Assembly (NCBI GenBank): GCA_947589345.1
Contig: CANQAC010000009.1
Coordinates: 1 to 59,409, forward strand
Direction: 5' to 3'
DNA length: 59,409 nucleotides
Source of the DNA: an uncultured Akkermansia sp.
GTDB lineage: Bacteria; Verrucomicrobiota; Verrucomicrobiia; Verrucomicrobiales; Akkermansiaceae
The notes below the pieces were generated by a model. The model was given only the letters and a program-made list of their open reading frames with translations, was not told where the DNA came from and made no database searches. Numbering within the stretch: position 1 is the first letter of the stretch; each line of letters starts with the position of its first letter. This document shows positions 42,820 through 51,934 of the stretch, one piece after another. Made by a program: the position numbers and the translations under genes.

Positions 42820-44442
42820 TCAGCTTGCGTCGCCGGTGGTCACGTGAATCACTTCGTCAGCCGAGGTGCGTCCGGCCAAAACTTTGCGGATTCCATCCTC
42901 ACGCAGGGTGCGCATGCCCAGCTCGCGTGCGCGCCTGCGCAGTTGGGCGGAAGAGAGGTTGGAGTTGATGAGTTCGCGTACGTCATCGGTTACCTGGAAA
43001 ATTTCGAAGATGCCCATGCGGCCTTTCATGCCCTTGCCACGGCAATTTTCGCAACCTCCCGGGTGAGGCACCTTCACCGCGCGGTTGATGTCGATGCCGA
43101 GCAAATTGGCCTGCTTGGGGGTGAGATGTCCGTCCATCTTGCAGTTTTCGCACAGGCAGCGGCAGAGACGCTGAGCCATGATGGCGCGCACTGCAGAGGC
43201 AATGAGGAAGCGGTCCACTCCCATATCTGCCAGTCGTGCCACGGATGAGGGCGCATCGTTGGTGTGCAGGGTGGAGAGAACCAGGTGACCGGTCATGGCG
43301 GCTTGGATGGCGATACTGGCGGTTTCGCCGTCGCGAATCTCACCGATCATGATGATGTTGGGCGCCTGGCGGAGCATGGCTCGCAGGGCGGCCGCAAAGG
43401 TCATGCCGATATCGGTGCGGATCATCACTTGGTTGATGCCGGGCATTTCGTATTCCACGGGGTCTTCGGCGGTGATGATCTTTTTGTCCGGTCGGTTCAG
43501 GTGATTGAGGCAGGCGTAGAGGGTGGTCGTCTTGCCGGAACCCGTGGGACCGGTCACCAGGATCACGCCGTCCGGCAGGGTGACTAAGCGGTCGAAGGTC
43601 GCTTCATCATCCGAAAGGAATCCGAGCTGCGGCAGTCCGAGCTGCAGAGCCGATTTATCCAAGATACGCATCACCACCGATTCGCCGTGATTGGAGGGAA
43701 CGGTGCTGACACGCAGGTCGATGTGGGCGCCATCCTTCAAGTCCATTTCAATACGCCCGTCTTGCGGAATGCGCTTTTCGGCGATGCTCATGGTGGAACT
43801 CATCACCTTGATGCGCGCGACGATGGAGCCGAGCAGCTTTTTGGGGTGGTTGGCCACCTCAATGAGCCTGCCGTCCACGCGGTAGCGGAAGCGCACCCGG
43901 TCCTCCATCGGTTCAATATGGATATCGGAAGCGCGCATCTTGTGCGCCTCGTTGAACATATTGTCGATGAGTTCAATGATAGGCGCTTCCTCATTCGCCC
44001 CGACCGCCTTTTTCTCCGGGTAGTACTTGGCGATGGCTTTCTTCAAGGTATCCTCCGCCGCCACGAAGAAACTCACGTCCCTGCCGAGTATTTGCGACAG
44101 GCTGTCCATGGTCTCCATGGCAAAGGGATCCGCCACGGCCACCTGCAGCGAGTAGCCATCATCACCGATGGGCAAGAAGTTCAACCGGCGGGCCACATCG
44201 CCCTGCGCCTGCGCGATGATGGACGGATCAACCTCGAAAGCATTGAGATCGACAAACTCAAGCCCGGAGCTGGAAGCCGCAACCTGAGCAATGTAGTCGC
44301 GAGTGAGTAATTTTTGATCCACCAGGTAATCCAGCACGCTCTCAGCGATGCCGGTTTGCGCGCGAGCGCTTTCCACAGTGTCGGTGTCGATAGCACCGTT
44401 TTCAACCAAAAGTTCCAGAAGGTATTGTTCGTTCGAGTACAC
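42820..44442 (-). CDS. Secretion/pilus assembly ATPase (GspE/PilB), first of a tandem pair
   Basis: 540 residues, with the same plan as its neighbour: MshEN domain, Walker A GPTGSGKTTTLYA, TAEDPVEYEMPGINQV, IIMIGEIRDGETA and LSTLHTNDAPSS. The zinc site has CENC and CENCRGKGMKGR but a different spacer from the second copy. It starts with GTG (MYSNEQYLLELL). The two copies share catalytic motifs but differ clearly over their length, so this is an old duplication and both appear functional. One may drive extension and the other a second machine or specialised step; PilT retraction ATPases lack the zinc site and N-terminal domain present here. Confidence 0.92.
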   Translation of the reverse strand: MYSNEQYLLELLVENGAIDTDTVESARAQTGIAESVLDYLVDQKLLTRDYIAQVAASSSGLEFVDLNAFEVDPSIIAQAQGDVARRLNFLPIGDDGYSLQVAVADPFAMETMDSLSQILGRDVSFFVAAEDTLKKAIAKYYPEKKAVGANEEAPIIELIDNMFNEAHKMRASDIHIEPMEDRVRFRYRVDGRLIEVANHPKKLLGSIVARIKVMSSTMSIAEKRIPQDGRIEMDLKDGAHIDLRVSTVPSNHGESVVMRILDKSALQLGLPQLGFLSDDEATFDRLVTLPDGVILVTGPTGSGKTTTLYACLNHLNRPDKKIITAEDPVEYEMPGINQVMIRTDIGMTFAAALRAMLRQAPNIIMIGEIRDGETASIAIQAAMTGHLVLSTLHTNDAPSSVARLADMGVDRFLIASAVRAIMAQRLCRCLCENCKMDGHLTPKQANLLGIDINRAVKVPHPGGCENCRGKGMKGRMGIFEIFQVTDDVRELINSNLSSAQLRRRARELGMRTLREDGIRKVLAGRTSADEVIHVTTGDAS

Positions 44443-44614
44443 GGGTGGGATAGGGAAGGAAGCGGAGAGAGATGACTTGCGCCGAAAGGGAGCGACTCGT
44501 CTCCCGCGCGTCCTCTACTCTACACGATTTCGGAGACAGAGTCAATCTCGCAGTTGAAAAATCTCGTCCGAATGCAAAAAAAATGAAAAAAAAGGCGTCG
44601 TGGAAACTCCGAGA

Positions 44615-44643
44615 TTGCCAAAGCTCTTTTTTTGCGTTATATT
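44615..44643 (+). promoter_or_regulatory. Promoter of the coiled-coil protein gene
   Basis: TTGCCA, 17 bp, TATATT, 24 bases before the ATG at 44668. A second TACAAT box (44661-44666) lies almost on the ATG but has no fitting -35. Confidence 0.6.
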
Positions 44644-44667
44644 GGAAGACACACTTTCAGTACAATC

Positions 44668-47106
44668 ATGGCAGCTCCCCTCAAGAAACCCGCTCTTCCC
44701 GCCACACCTGCCCGCCGTTTGTTAAATACGGGCGCCGCTCCCCAAAGGACGATTCGCCTCAAAGGTTCCAATGGACAGACCATCGTCCCCAAGCTGCATA
44801 CCGCGGCCGTTGCCAAACCGGAGCAACCTGTCCCCGAAAATCCCGCCCCGGTGCAGGAGCCTGCCCCGGAAGAATCTCCGGCAGTCATGAGTGTGGATCC
44901 GGCTCAGGAGGAGACCGCTCATTCAGCTGCCGAGGAAGAGGCTCGTCTTCAGGCGGAGGAGGAAGCGCGCCGTCAGGCGGAGGAAGAGGCGCGCCGCCAG
45001 GCCGAGGAAGAAGCGCGCCGCCAGGCCGAGGAAGAAGCGCGCCGCCAGGCCGAGGAAGAAGCGCGTCGCCAGGCCGAGGAGGAGGCACGCGCCGCCGAGG
45101 AAGAATATCGTAAACAGATGGAAGAGTACGAGCGCCAGATGAGAGAATACAAACGCCAGAAGGCTGAGGTCGCTCGTTACGAGGCGGAGGAGGCTCAGAA
45201 GAATGCCGAACATGCGAAGGTCGCGGCGGAAGAGGCTCACAAACGCCAGCACGAAGCGCAAATTCGCGCCGGCATTGTCCCGACGGCGCCGGAGAAAAAA
45301 ACAGCTGCCGTGAAACCCGCGCACGCCGCGAAGGGACCCATCACAAGCGCATCCGGACTCACGGTGGCGATGCCTGATTTCAAGAAGCCCTCCGGCGCGG
45401 CCTCTTCGGTTCATCCGACCGGTGCGGCGGCTTCTGTTCCCGGAGCCGGCGCCGGGAAATCGGCGCTGCCGTCCATTTCTCCGCTGGGCACTCGCAAACC
45501 GGCAGGGGGGGGATTGCCGTCGATGCGCGATTTGCACGCGCCCGCTCCGGCTAAGAAGTCTGCGCAGCACGAGCGACAGGGTGATGAACCTGACCGGACT
45601 CAGCAGGAGAAAAAGACCGCGAAAAAAACGCCCAAGGACTACGTCAACGTGAGCGCGGAAGAACAGGCCGAACTCTTGCACGATGTGGATGCGGAATATG
45701 TGGAAAAACTACGCAGCACGGCCACCAAAAAACCGATTTGGAAGTCGGTGGGATTCCTGGGGGCGTGCGCGGCGCTCGTCGTGTTCATCGGCGTGTGCGG
45801 AGCGCTGGTTTTGCAGCACAATGCGGAGCTGGATGCTAAGCGAGCTGAAAATGCGAAGATCATGAAGGTTCTTTCCCGCGCGCAGGAGCTCAACAAGCAG
45901 CGCATCGATACGCTCGCCGACGCTAAGGCGAAAAAGGTGGACGTGCGCTGCAGCAAGGAAGAGGCCCGCTTTTTGATGAATGTCGTGGTTGATCCCGATA
46001 TGAAAGATAGCGATGGCAAGCCCCTGTTTGGCGGGCACCCGGAGGGCGTGGCTCAACTCGCTTGCATGCTTCTGAGTATCGCCGCTGAGGCGGATGCCGA
46101 CATCAGCAAACTTGTCTTTGACCGTCTCGCCAAAGAGGCTCCCAAGATTAAACCCACGCTCTATCGGTGGCTCGTGCAGCGTCTTGCCGTGGCGGATATC
46201 AAGGGCGTGAACAACAAACTTCACCACCTCGCAGAGTCGGTGGGCAAAAAATCCGTCAAGAAGTTTCCGAAGCGCGATGACATTCTCTCCTACATCTGGG
46301 AGAGTATGGGGCTGCGCGTCACGGAAAAAGACATCCCGATGATCACGGATCTGCTGCGCAAGCCGGACATCTCCAACGGACTGGCGCGCACCCTTTCGCA
46401 CTGCCTGGATAACATCGTGGAGCAAATCGACTCCATGGACAAGAAAAAGGAACTCGGGGATAAAATCTTCGATCTGTTGCCCGAGTCACAGCGTCAGAAT
46501 CTGGTGCTCACGCTGGCCAAGTCCTGCTCTCCGAAGGCGCTCACCTACTACAAGCAGCGTGCCGTTGACCCCAAAAATTGGCGCACGGATGCCAATTATT
46601 TCTCCAACTACGGCGATGATGACATTCTGGACTACTTGCAGAAGGATCTCATGGCGGTTGCCGGCGCCGATGAGCGCAAACAGAAAATGGTGCAAAGCAT
46701 GATCAACGGAGTCGCTCGTCAAAACCGGGATCGTTCCCTGGAGAACGCTGAGAAGCTCGTGTCCATGCTCTACGACAAAATAGGGGAGGACACCAGCGAG
46801 TGGCTGGATGTGATGGCAAAAACGAATGCGGATGCCGCCACGTTTATCGGCGAGGACGACCCTCAGTACCCCGCACTCATGGAAAAGCGGGCGGCTCTCG
46901 AAAAATGCCGCCAGCAAAAGCTCGACTGCATCAAAATGCTCTCCGCCATGTATGACTGGCCGTGGGTTGTCCAGTACTTGGAGCGCTTCTCCAAAGAGGA
47001 CGACAATGTCATCGCCTCCGAGGCCGCGCGCGCGCTGGGTCAGACTCACGCCAATCGCGCCGAAAATGAGCGTGTCCGCGCCGGGTACAAGAAACGCACC
47101 GAGTAA
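44668..47106 (+). CDS. Membrane protein with a tandem-repeat coiled coil
   Basis: 812 residues, unassigned. I start at ATG 44668 (MAAPLKKPALPATPARRLL), since the frame from 44632 reaches into the promoter. A Pro-rich N terminus leads to a highly charged coiled coil (about residues 84-215) built on the unit EEEARRQA repeated about six times, then a Pro/Ala-rich stretch with Lys. One transmembrane helix (FLGACAALVVFIGVCGALVL, about 368-387) follows. The C-terminal 420 residues are helical, with spaced short helices that look like a HEAT or ARM-type array. The N-terminal half is thus cytoplasmic and the rest periplasmic, by inference. TolA-like coiled coils are a superficial parallel only. No catalytic motif is visible. 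Confidence 0.7.
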   Translation: MAAPLKKPALPATPARRLLNTGAAPQRTIRLKGSNGQTIVPKLHTAAVAKPEQPVPENPAPVQEPAPEESPAVMSVDPAQEETAHSAAEEEARLQAEEEARRQAEEEARRQAEEEARRQAEEEARRQAEEEARRQAEEEARAAEEEYRKQMEEYERQMREYKRQKAEVARYEAEEAQKNAEHAKVAAEEAHKRQHEAQIRAGIVPTAPEKKTAAVKPAHAAKGPITSASGLTVAMPDFKKPSGAASSVHPTGAAASVPGAGAGKSALPSISPLGTRKPAGGGLPSMRDLHAPAPAKKSAQHERQGDEPDRTQQEKKTAKKTPKDYVNVSAEEQAELLHDVDAEYVEKLRSTATKKPIWKSVGFLGACAALVVFIGVCGALVLQHNAELDAKRAENAKIMKVLSRAQELNKQRIDTLADAKAKKVDVRCSKEEARFLMNVVVDPDMKDSDGKPLFGGHPEGVAQLACMLLSIAAEADADISKLVFDRLAKEAPKIKPTLYRWLVQRLAVADIKGVNNKLHHLAESVGKKSVKKFPKRDDILSYIWESMGLRVTEKDIPMITDLLRKPDISNGLARTLSHCLDNIVEQIDSMDKKKELGDKIFDLLPESQRQNLVLTLAKSCSPKALTYYKQRAVDPKNWRTDANYFSNYGDDDILDYLQKDLMAVAGADERKQKMVQSMINGVARQNRDRSLENAEKLVSMLYDKIGEDTSEWLDVMAKTNADAATFIGEDDPQYPALMEKRAALEKCRQQKLDCIKMLSAMYDWPWVVQYLERFSKEDDNVIASEAARALGQTHANRAENERVRAGYKKRTE
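44930..45105 (+). repeat. 24-bp tandem repeat array inside the coiled-coil gene
   Basis: About six copies of a 24-bp unit that encodes EEEARRQA. The later copies are nearly identical in DNA, the first two diverge. Such an array can change length by slippage in whole 8-residue steps without breaking the frame. Confidence 0.85.
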
Positions 47107-47117
47107 GCGCTTGCCTT

Positions 47118-50100
47118 TCAGTTCAGTTTGCAGGTCTCGCCGCGCTTCAACGCGACGTTCGGGAGCAGGATGAAGTCGTCGGCAACGACGGCGTCCTTGT
47201 TGGAATTTTCGCGAGGGGTGTGCTGTGATCCGCGAGTGGGGAGAATGACGCCCGCCGCCCCGGAGAAGTCTTGCGCCGCGCGGAGCGAGGTCGAGCCGTC
47301 TGCGCCTCGGGAGATGGAGAGAGGGGCGTGTTTGCGTGAGCTGCCTACCAGGGCGGGGCGCGCCGGGTCACCGTAGAAAACGACGGCATCGCGCTCCAGC
47401 ACAAGTCCGACGGCATCGCGTGCCAGTTCAGCGGAAAGTCGTACGCCGCAGTTGATCATGTCCCGCTGCAATTCCGGCCCGATTTCATCTTCATTGAGTT
47501 GCACCTGCATGAGCCTCGGATCTATGCGCAGTGTTTTGGCAATGGTCAGTTGGTTTGCCAGAAAAACGGCTTGAGCCAGTGAGGTGTCGTCGGTGTGGTT
47601 CAGGAAAAAGTGGCGCAGAGCGGCCGCCGCTTCCCCGTACCATGAGGGGATGGTCAATCCCACGAACTGGTGGCATCCGTAAGCGGAAATGGCCGTGATG
47701 ACCATGCTCTGGGGACTGCCGGCGGCGTTGCCCATTTGTCCGGGACCCAGGGCGAGCCATACTCGCTCCTGCTGGTCCGGTTCAACGACGGGGAAATGCA
47801 TGGCCTCCGCCAGACTTTGAAGGGCGCCGGTTTTGCCCTGCATCGCCGGGCGACACGCGCTGGCAAAAGCCGTCAGATGTTGGCAGCCCACCGCGTGCAG
47901 CCGATTGTCGGCGGAGAAGATGAGACCCTTGCACAGCGGCATCTCCAAGTTGAAAGGGGTGGATTGCGTGGCGGTGAGCAGGAGCTGCGGGTTTTGGGTG
48001 GAGAGCCGGTAGGCGAAACGGGTTTGCAGACCATCCTGCAGGGCTTCTTGTCCCTCGGGGGAAGAGGCGTTGAACGTGGTGGTCGTGGCGGAGTCGCCAC
48101 TGCGCTCGGTGATGGGGAAGCCGCTGGCTTCACTCATGCAGTAGCTGGTTTCAAAGCGGGCGTTGTCAGGCTGAGCAACCGTGAGCAGGCGGGAGAGAAT
48201 CAAAGGGCCTTTCCCGCGAGCGATGCGCAGAGCGTCCTGCGCGCTGTAGCCGGTCACGATGCCCCAGATGCAGTCGCCGAAAGGGTCGTCATCCAGGCGG
48301 CGGGTCGCGCGGTGCAGGTTGTTGATGGTGGCGCGCGTGGCTTCCTCGGGACGCATCACAAAGGCGGCATAGCGCGGTTGGACGCTGCGCAGGGCCTGCG
48401 CACAGGTCTCTTCGGCAAGGTCCGGCAACTCGCATAGCTTGGCGCCCGGGTATTTGTCCAGCAAGGCCTGCGCCACTTCTTTCCACTCGGGCAGGGCGGC
48501 CGTGTCGGCGCTGATCGCCACGGCGTATTCGCCCGGCGCAGGTGGCTCCGGCAAGGTCGGAGTATCGGGCGGGGCGACCCGGGTCGCAGGTTCCGGTTCA
48601 GAAATCTGCTGGGCGTCATCCTGGGGCACGACAAAGAAAAAGTCGGTTTGCTCAGCTTTGCCGAAGACTTCACGCCCGATGGCGCGGATTTCCTCGGCGG
48701 TGATGCTTTCCACATCTTTCAGCACGTCGCGCATGAGCGGGCGGCGCTGCGGGTTGCTCTGCAGGTCGAGCAAATTGCGCTCCCAGTACGCGGGAGTGAT
48801 GAGATTTTTTTGCGCCATGGCTCGGTAGGGGCGTATGGCGAGCTGAAACTCTTCATCGCTGATGTTGCCTTGGCCGACGCCGTTGCAGATGCTCTCCATG
48901 GCAGCGCTGACCATGGCGCGGTTGCGTTTCACGCCGGCGGAGACGGTGGTGAGCAGGGCGGCATTATCAAAGTCGTCATTTGACTGCACCTTCACACTGG
49001 GGGAATAGCTCTCGCCCATGCTGGCGCGCAGACCGTTGAAGAGCTGGTTGCGCAGGATGGAGGCGAGAACGTCGAGCCTCCGGTTGCGGCGCAGGTCGCG
49101 TCCGTTGCCGGCAGGGTGCACGTGAGCCACAATCGTCTTATCCAGTTGAGTGGGGTAGGGCATCAGGCGCTTTTGTCCCCAGGGCTGCATATCGACGCGT
49201 CGCCTGGCGGTCGGTATGGCGGTCGGTTCAGAGCGTCGCTGAGGCATGGCGCCGAAGGTGCGCTCCAGCATGGGCAGCGCCTCCTCCACATCAAAATCCC
49301 CCACCAGCGTCACCTCCGTGTAATTCTTTTCCAGCAGGGGCGCCATGCATTCCTTCACCTCCCGCGTGTTGCGAGCTTCCAAATCCGCCCGCTTCGGCAC
49401 GGTGAACAGCACATTGTCGCCGAACAGCGCCCGTCGTGACTCCGTGGCGTACACCCCTTGCGGAGTGGTCTCAAGTTCGCGGTACTCGTTGTCCAGATTG
49501 CGGCGCAGGAGCAGCTCCCCCTCCTCGCGGAATCCCGGGTGCAGAATGGCGGCGGCGAGCAGCTTGCACTGCAGCTCCAGATCCCGTGCCGAGGCTCTTC
49601 CGGAAAACACGAAGCGCGTGGGGGTAATCACGAAGTCGTACGACACCTGCTTGGCGGCCAGGATTTGTTCCAACTCATCAAAACTGTGTTCTTGCAATCC
49701 CCCTCGGTTCATGACAGCCTGGGTCATGTTGGCCAGTCCGGGAACGGGCGGCAGGGCGAGCAGCCCGCCATCCACCGCCGCTTGCACGCTGATGGCGCCT
49801 TTCACAAAGTCCACCGGCTTCAGGTTGACGCGTACGCCGTTGGACAGGGTGAGCACGGTCACGCCCAGGTCATCCCAGTGTTCGCGGCGCAGAACCACGC
49901 CGGGCATGCCGATGGTTTCGTAGGCAAAGGGTTTGAGCGCTGGGGCTTCCTTTTTCTGCACCGGGGCGTTCAAGGCCCGGTCGAAGTATTCCTTGCTCAG
50001 GGCATCCGGTGAGGCATCCTGCGGGATCTGCCCGATCATGGTAAGTCGCGCGTTCTGCAGGTCGAAGGCCTCCCGGAGAGCTTGCCTGCACAAGTCGGGC

Positions 50101-51467
50101 TCGGCCAGAATGCGGTCGATCACCGGCTGCAGCACGCGGAGGTTTTCCCGGGCATCGGTCATCACCGCCTTTTCCCCGAGAGCCCCCACGATACGCTCGG
50201 CCATGGTTGCGGCAGGCACGGTTTCCCACGTGGCGCAGGCCTGCTGCAGGTTGCTCAGCAGCGCGTCGGTAGCCTCCTTCAACTCATCGGCGGAAAATCC
50301 GAATTGCACAGCTTGTCGCACCTCCTGCACCCCGGCTCGCAGAGCGTCGCGCCACCGGGCGGGGCGGGCGGAGATCCCCAGAGCCGTCAGCTCCGCCGTT
50401 TCGTAGAGGTCCTGGCGTTCGACGGTGACCTGGGTGAAAGGAGAGTCCGCCGCGTGAGAAAGCCGTCGCAAGCGGCGTTCCAGCATCTCGCAGGCGAGTC
50501 GGAGCGGCAGGTCCTGCGCGCGTTGCTCAGCGGTGTCGGGTTTTTCGCGGTAGGGTTTCACCGCGGTGACGTACAGGGTGACGTCGGCCTGTTCCTCATT
50601 GGGGATGAGCCAGGCTTTTTGCTGAGGGTCGGCGAGTTGTCCGACTTCCGGACGGGCGGCGGCTTCTCTCGCCTGCATGCCTTCAAAATGCCGCTTCACC
50701 CATCCCTCGGCCTCTCCGGGATCGAAGTCTCCGGTGAGCACCAGCGTCATGTTGCCGGGGGTGTAGAAATCGTGGTAATGCTGGCGCACCAGCTCCGGGG
50801 ACCCGTTGCGCAGCACTTCTTCCTTGCCGATGGGCATGAACTTGGCCATGCGCGTTCCCTCCGTGAGCTGCTCCAGGAACTTCACGTGCGCCCGCATTGC
50901 GGCGGAGTCGCGCGCCTTCAACTCGCTGATGACAATTCCGCGTTCCTTGTCAACGGCCTCATCCTCCAGCGTCGCTCCGTCTGCAAAGTCGCGCATGATG
51001 GTGAGCGCCGTGTCCACTGTCTTTTCCTGCAGGTTGGGCAAGTCTAGCATGTACACAGTTTCCAGCATGCTGGTGTAGGCATTGGCATCCCCGCCGAATC
51101 CCAATCCCAGCTTCTGCATCACCGGAATCAATTCTCCGCGCTTGTAGTTGCGACTGCCGTTGAATACCATGTGCTCCAGCAGGTGCGAGAATCCCGTGTT
51201 CCGTTCATTCTCGCAGAGTGATCCGACATTGACCCGCAGCCGCACGGAACCGCGCCCTGCAGGCTCTTTGGTCGGGCGTATGACGTAGCGCAGACCGTTT
51301 CCCAGCGTGCCGGTGGTGATGAGCGGGTCCTGCCGCAGCTCTTGCGCATCTGTTGCCGCAGGCTCCGGTTGCTGCGCTTGCGCGCCGGTCATGAATCCGG
51401 CGCACCATATCCCCAGCGCCGCGATCCACCTCGCTGCCTTTGTCCGCTTGTGGTTCAGAGTGTTCAT
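47118..51467 (-). CDS. Secreted M16-family metallopeptidase with an extra C-terminal domain
   Basis: 1449 residues (GTG at 51470 would add one). Signal peptide WIAALGIWCAGFMTGAQAQ. The first M16 half has the zinc site HLLEH (His96, Glu99 and His100, numbered from the GTG) and the third ligand Glu176, 76 residues on, so it should be active. The second, non-catalytic half runs to about residue 950 with TLSNGVRVNLKPVDFVKG and related strands. A Pro-rich linker (about 955-980) precedes a C-terminal domain of about 470 residues that is not M16. It resembles gingipain-like (C25) domains of planctomycetes in DDDPFGDCIWGIVTGY, GCHQFVGLTIPSWYG and DAVVFYGDPA, but the positions where I expect catalytic His and Cys read Thr/Gln and Ala. 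It probably degrades peptides in the periplasm or outside. Confidence 0.88.
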   Translation of the reverse strand: MNTLNHKRTKAARWIAALGIWCAGFMTGAQAQQPEPAATDAQELRQDPLITTGTLGNGLRYVIRPTKEPAGRGSVRLRVNVGSLCENERNTGFSHLLEHMVFNGSRNYKRGELIPVMQKLGLGFGGDANAYTSMLETVYMLDLPNLQEKTVDTALTIMRDFADGATLEDEAVDKERGIVISELKARDSAAMRAHVKFLEQLTEGTRMAKFMPIGKEEVLRNGSPELVRQHYHDFYTPGNMTLVLTGDFDPGEAEGWVKRHFEGMQAREAAARPEVGQLADPQQKAWLIPNEEQADVTLYVTAVKPYREKPDTAEQRAQDLPLRLACEMLERRLRRLSHAADSPFTQVTVERQDLYETAELTALGISARPARWRDALRAGVQEVRQAVQFGFSADELKEATDALLSNLQQACATWETVPAATMAERIVGALGEKAVMTDARENLRVLQPVIDRILAEPDLCRQALREAFDLQNARLTMIGQIPQDASPDALSKEYFDRALNAPVQKKEAPALKPFAYETIGMPGVVLRREHWDDLGVTVLTLSNGVRVNLKPVDFVKGAISVQAAVDGGLLALPPVPGLANMTQAVMNRGGLQEHSFDELEQILAAKQVSYDFVITPTRFVFSGRASARDLELQCKLLAAAILHPGFREEGELLLRRNLDNEYRELETTPQGVYATESRRALFGDNVLFTVPKRADLEARNTREVKECMAPLLEKNYTEVTLVGDFDVEEALPMLERTFGAMPQRRSEPTAIPTARRRVDMQPWGQKRLMPYPTQLDKTIVAHVHPAGNGRDLRRNRRLDVLASILRNQLFNGLRASMGESYSPSVKVQSNDDFDNAALLTTVSAGVKRNRAMVSAAMESICNGVGQGNISDEEFQLAIRPYRAMAQKNLITPAYWERNLLDLQSNPQRRPLMRDVLKDVESITAEEIRAIGREVFGKAEQTDFFFVVPQDDAQQISEPEPATRVAPPDTPTLPEPPAPGEYAVAISADTAALPEWKEVAQALLDKYPGAKLCELPDLAEETCAQALRSVQPRYAAFVMRPEEATRATINNLHRATRRLDDDPFGDCIWGIVTGYSAQDALRIARGKGPLILSRLLTVAQPDNARFETSYCMSEASGFPITERSGDSATTTTFNASSPEGQEALQDGLQTRFAYRLSTQNPQLLLTATQSTPFNLEMPLCKGLIFSADNRLHAVGCQHLTAFASACRPAMQGKTGALQSLAEAMHFPVVEPDQQERVWLALGPGQMGNAAGSPQSMVITAISAYGCHQFVGLTIPSWYGEAAAALRHFFLNHTDDTSLAQAVFLANQLTIAKTLRIDPRLMQVQLNEDEIGPELQRDMINCGVRLSAELARDAVGLVLERDAVVFYGDPARPALVGSSRKHAPLSISRGADGSTSLRAAQDFSGAAGVILPTRGSQHTPRENSNKDAVVADDFILLPNVALKRGETCKLN

Positions 51468-51642
51468 CACCCCTCATACGCGCGTGACGCCCGCTCGCTT
51501 TCACTTATTCTGCGTCATACGAAGCTCGCCTGCACGTCCCGCTTCCTGCCTCGCTCAAAACCGGAAGCAGCTTGCCGCAACGCCTTCGCGCCTGCCGTCC
51601 CGGCATGGTAAGCCGTCATCGGCCATGCGCCGCTTCGCCTGG

Positions 51643-51665
51643 TCATCTCTTTTTAAAGGAGATGA
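51643..51665 (+). repeat. Inverted repeat in the divergent intergenic region
   Basis: Perfect 7-bp arms around a 9-nt loop. It could be an operator for the M16 gene or the giant gene, or a leftover terminator; no T tract follows. Confidence 0.4.
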
Positions 51666-51805
51666 TCGGAGGAAAGGGGAAGAAAACCTTGTGACATGGG
51701 GAACGGACGAGTGTTCAGCAAAAAAAATCAACCCGCTTAACTTTTCATTTTCAAACGCTTTTGATTTTGTAAACCTCTTTTTTCTAAGCCGGTACAAAAT
51801 TTTGC

Positions 51806-51835
51806 TTGCGCATCGCCTTTAAAAAGAGATATACT
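51806..51835 (+). promoter_or_regulatory. Possible promoter of the giant surface protein gene
   Basis: TTGCGC, 18 bp, TATACT, about 100 bp before the ATG at 51935. The predicted leader of about 93 nt is the longest in the window. Confidence 0.45.
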
Positions 51836-51934
51836 ACAGAAATCCTCAGAACTCCTGTTCCGCGCACCCTGCGTCGTTTCGGGATTGAGGTTGCTTTCTC
51901 TCTTTTTTCATCTCATCAGAAACACTATCCAGCG

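Larger units (their letters stand above)
51471..51934. other. Divergent intergenic region before the giant surface protein gene
   Basis: 464 bp between the M16 gene and the giant gene. It holds an inverted repeat at 51643-51665 (7-bp arms TCATCTC and GAGATGA around an A/T-rich loop) and a promoter-like pair near 51806-51835. The stretch from about 51700 to 51850 is much more AT-rich than the rest. No gene of convincing length lies here. Confidence 0.55.

Noticed and set aside
51698..51742. A 14-codon frame behind a purine-rich stretch
   Set aside because: Too short, with no sign of conservation or leader-peptide character.
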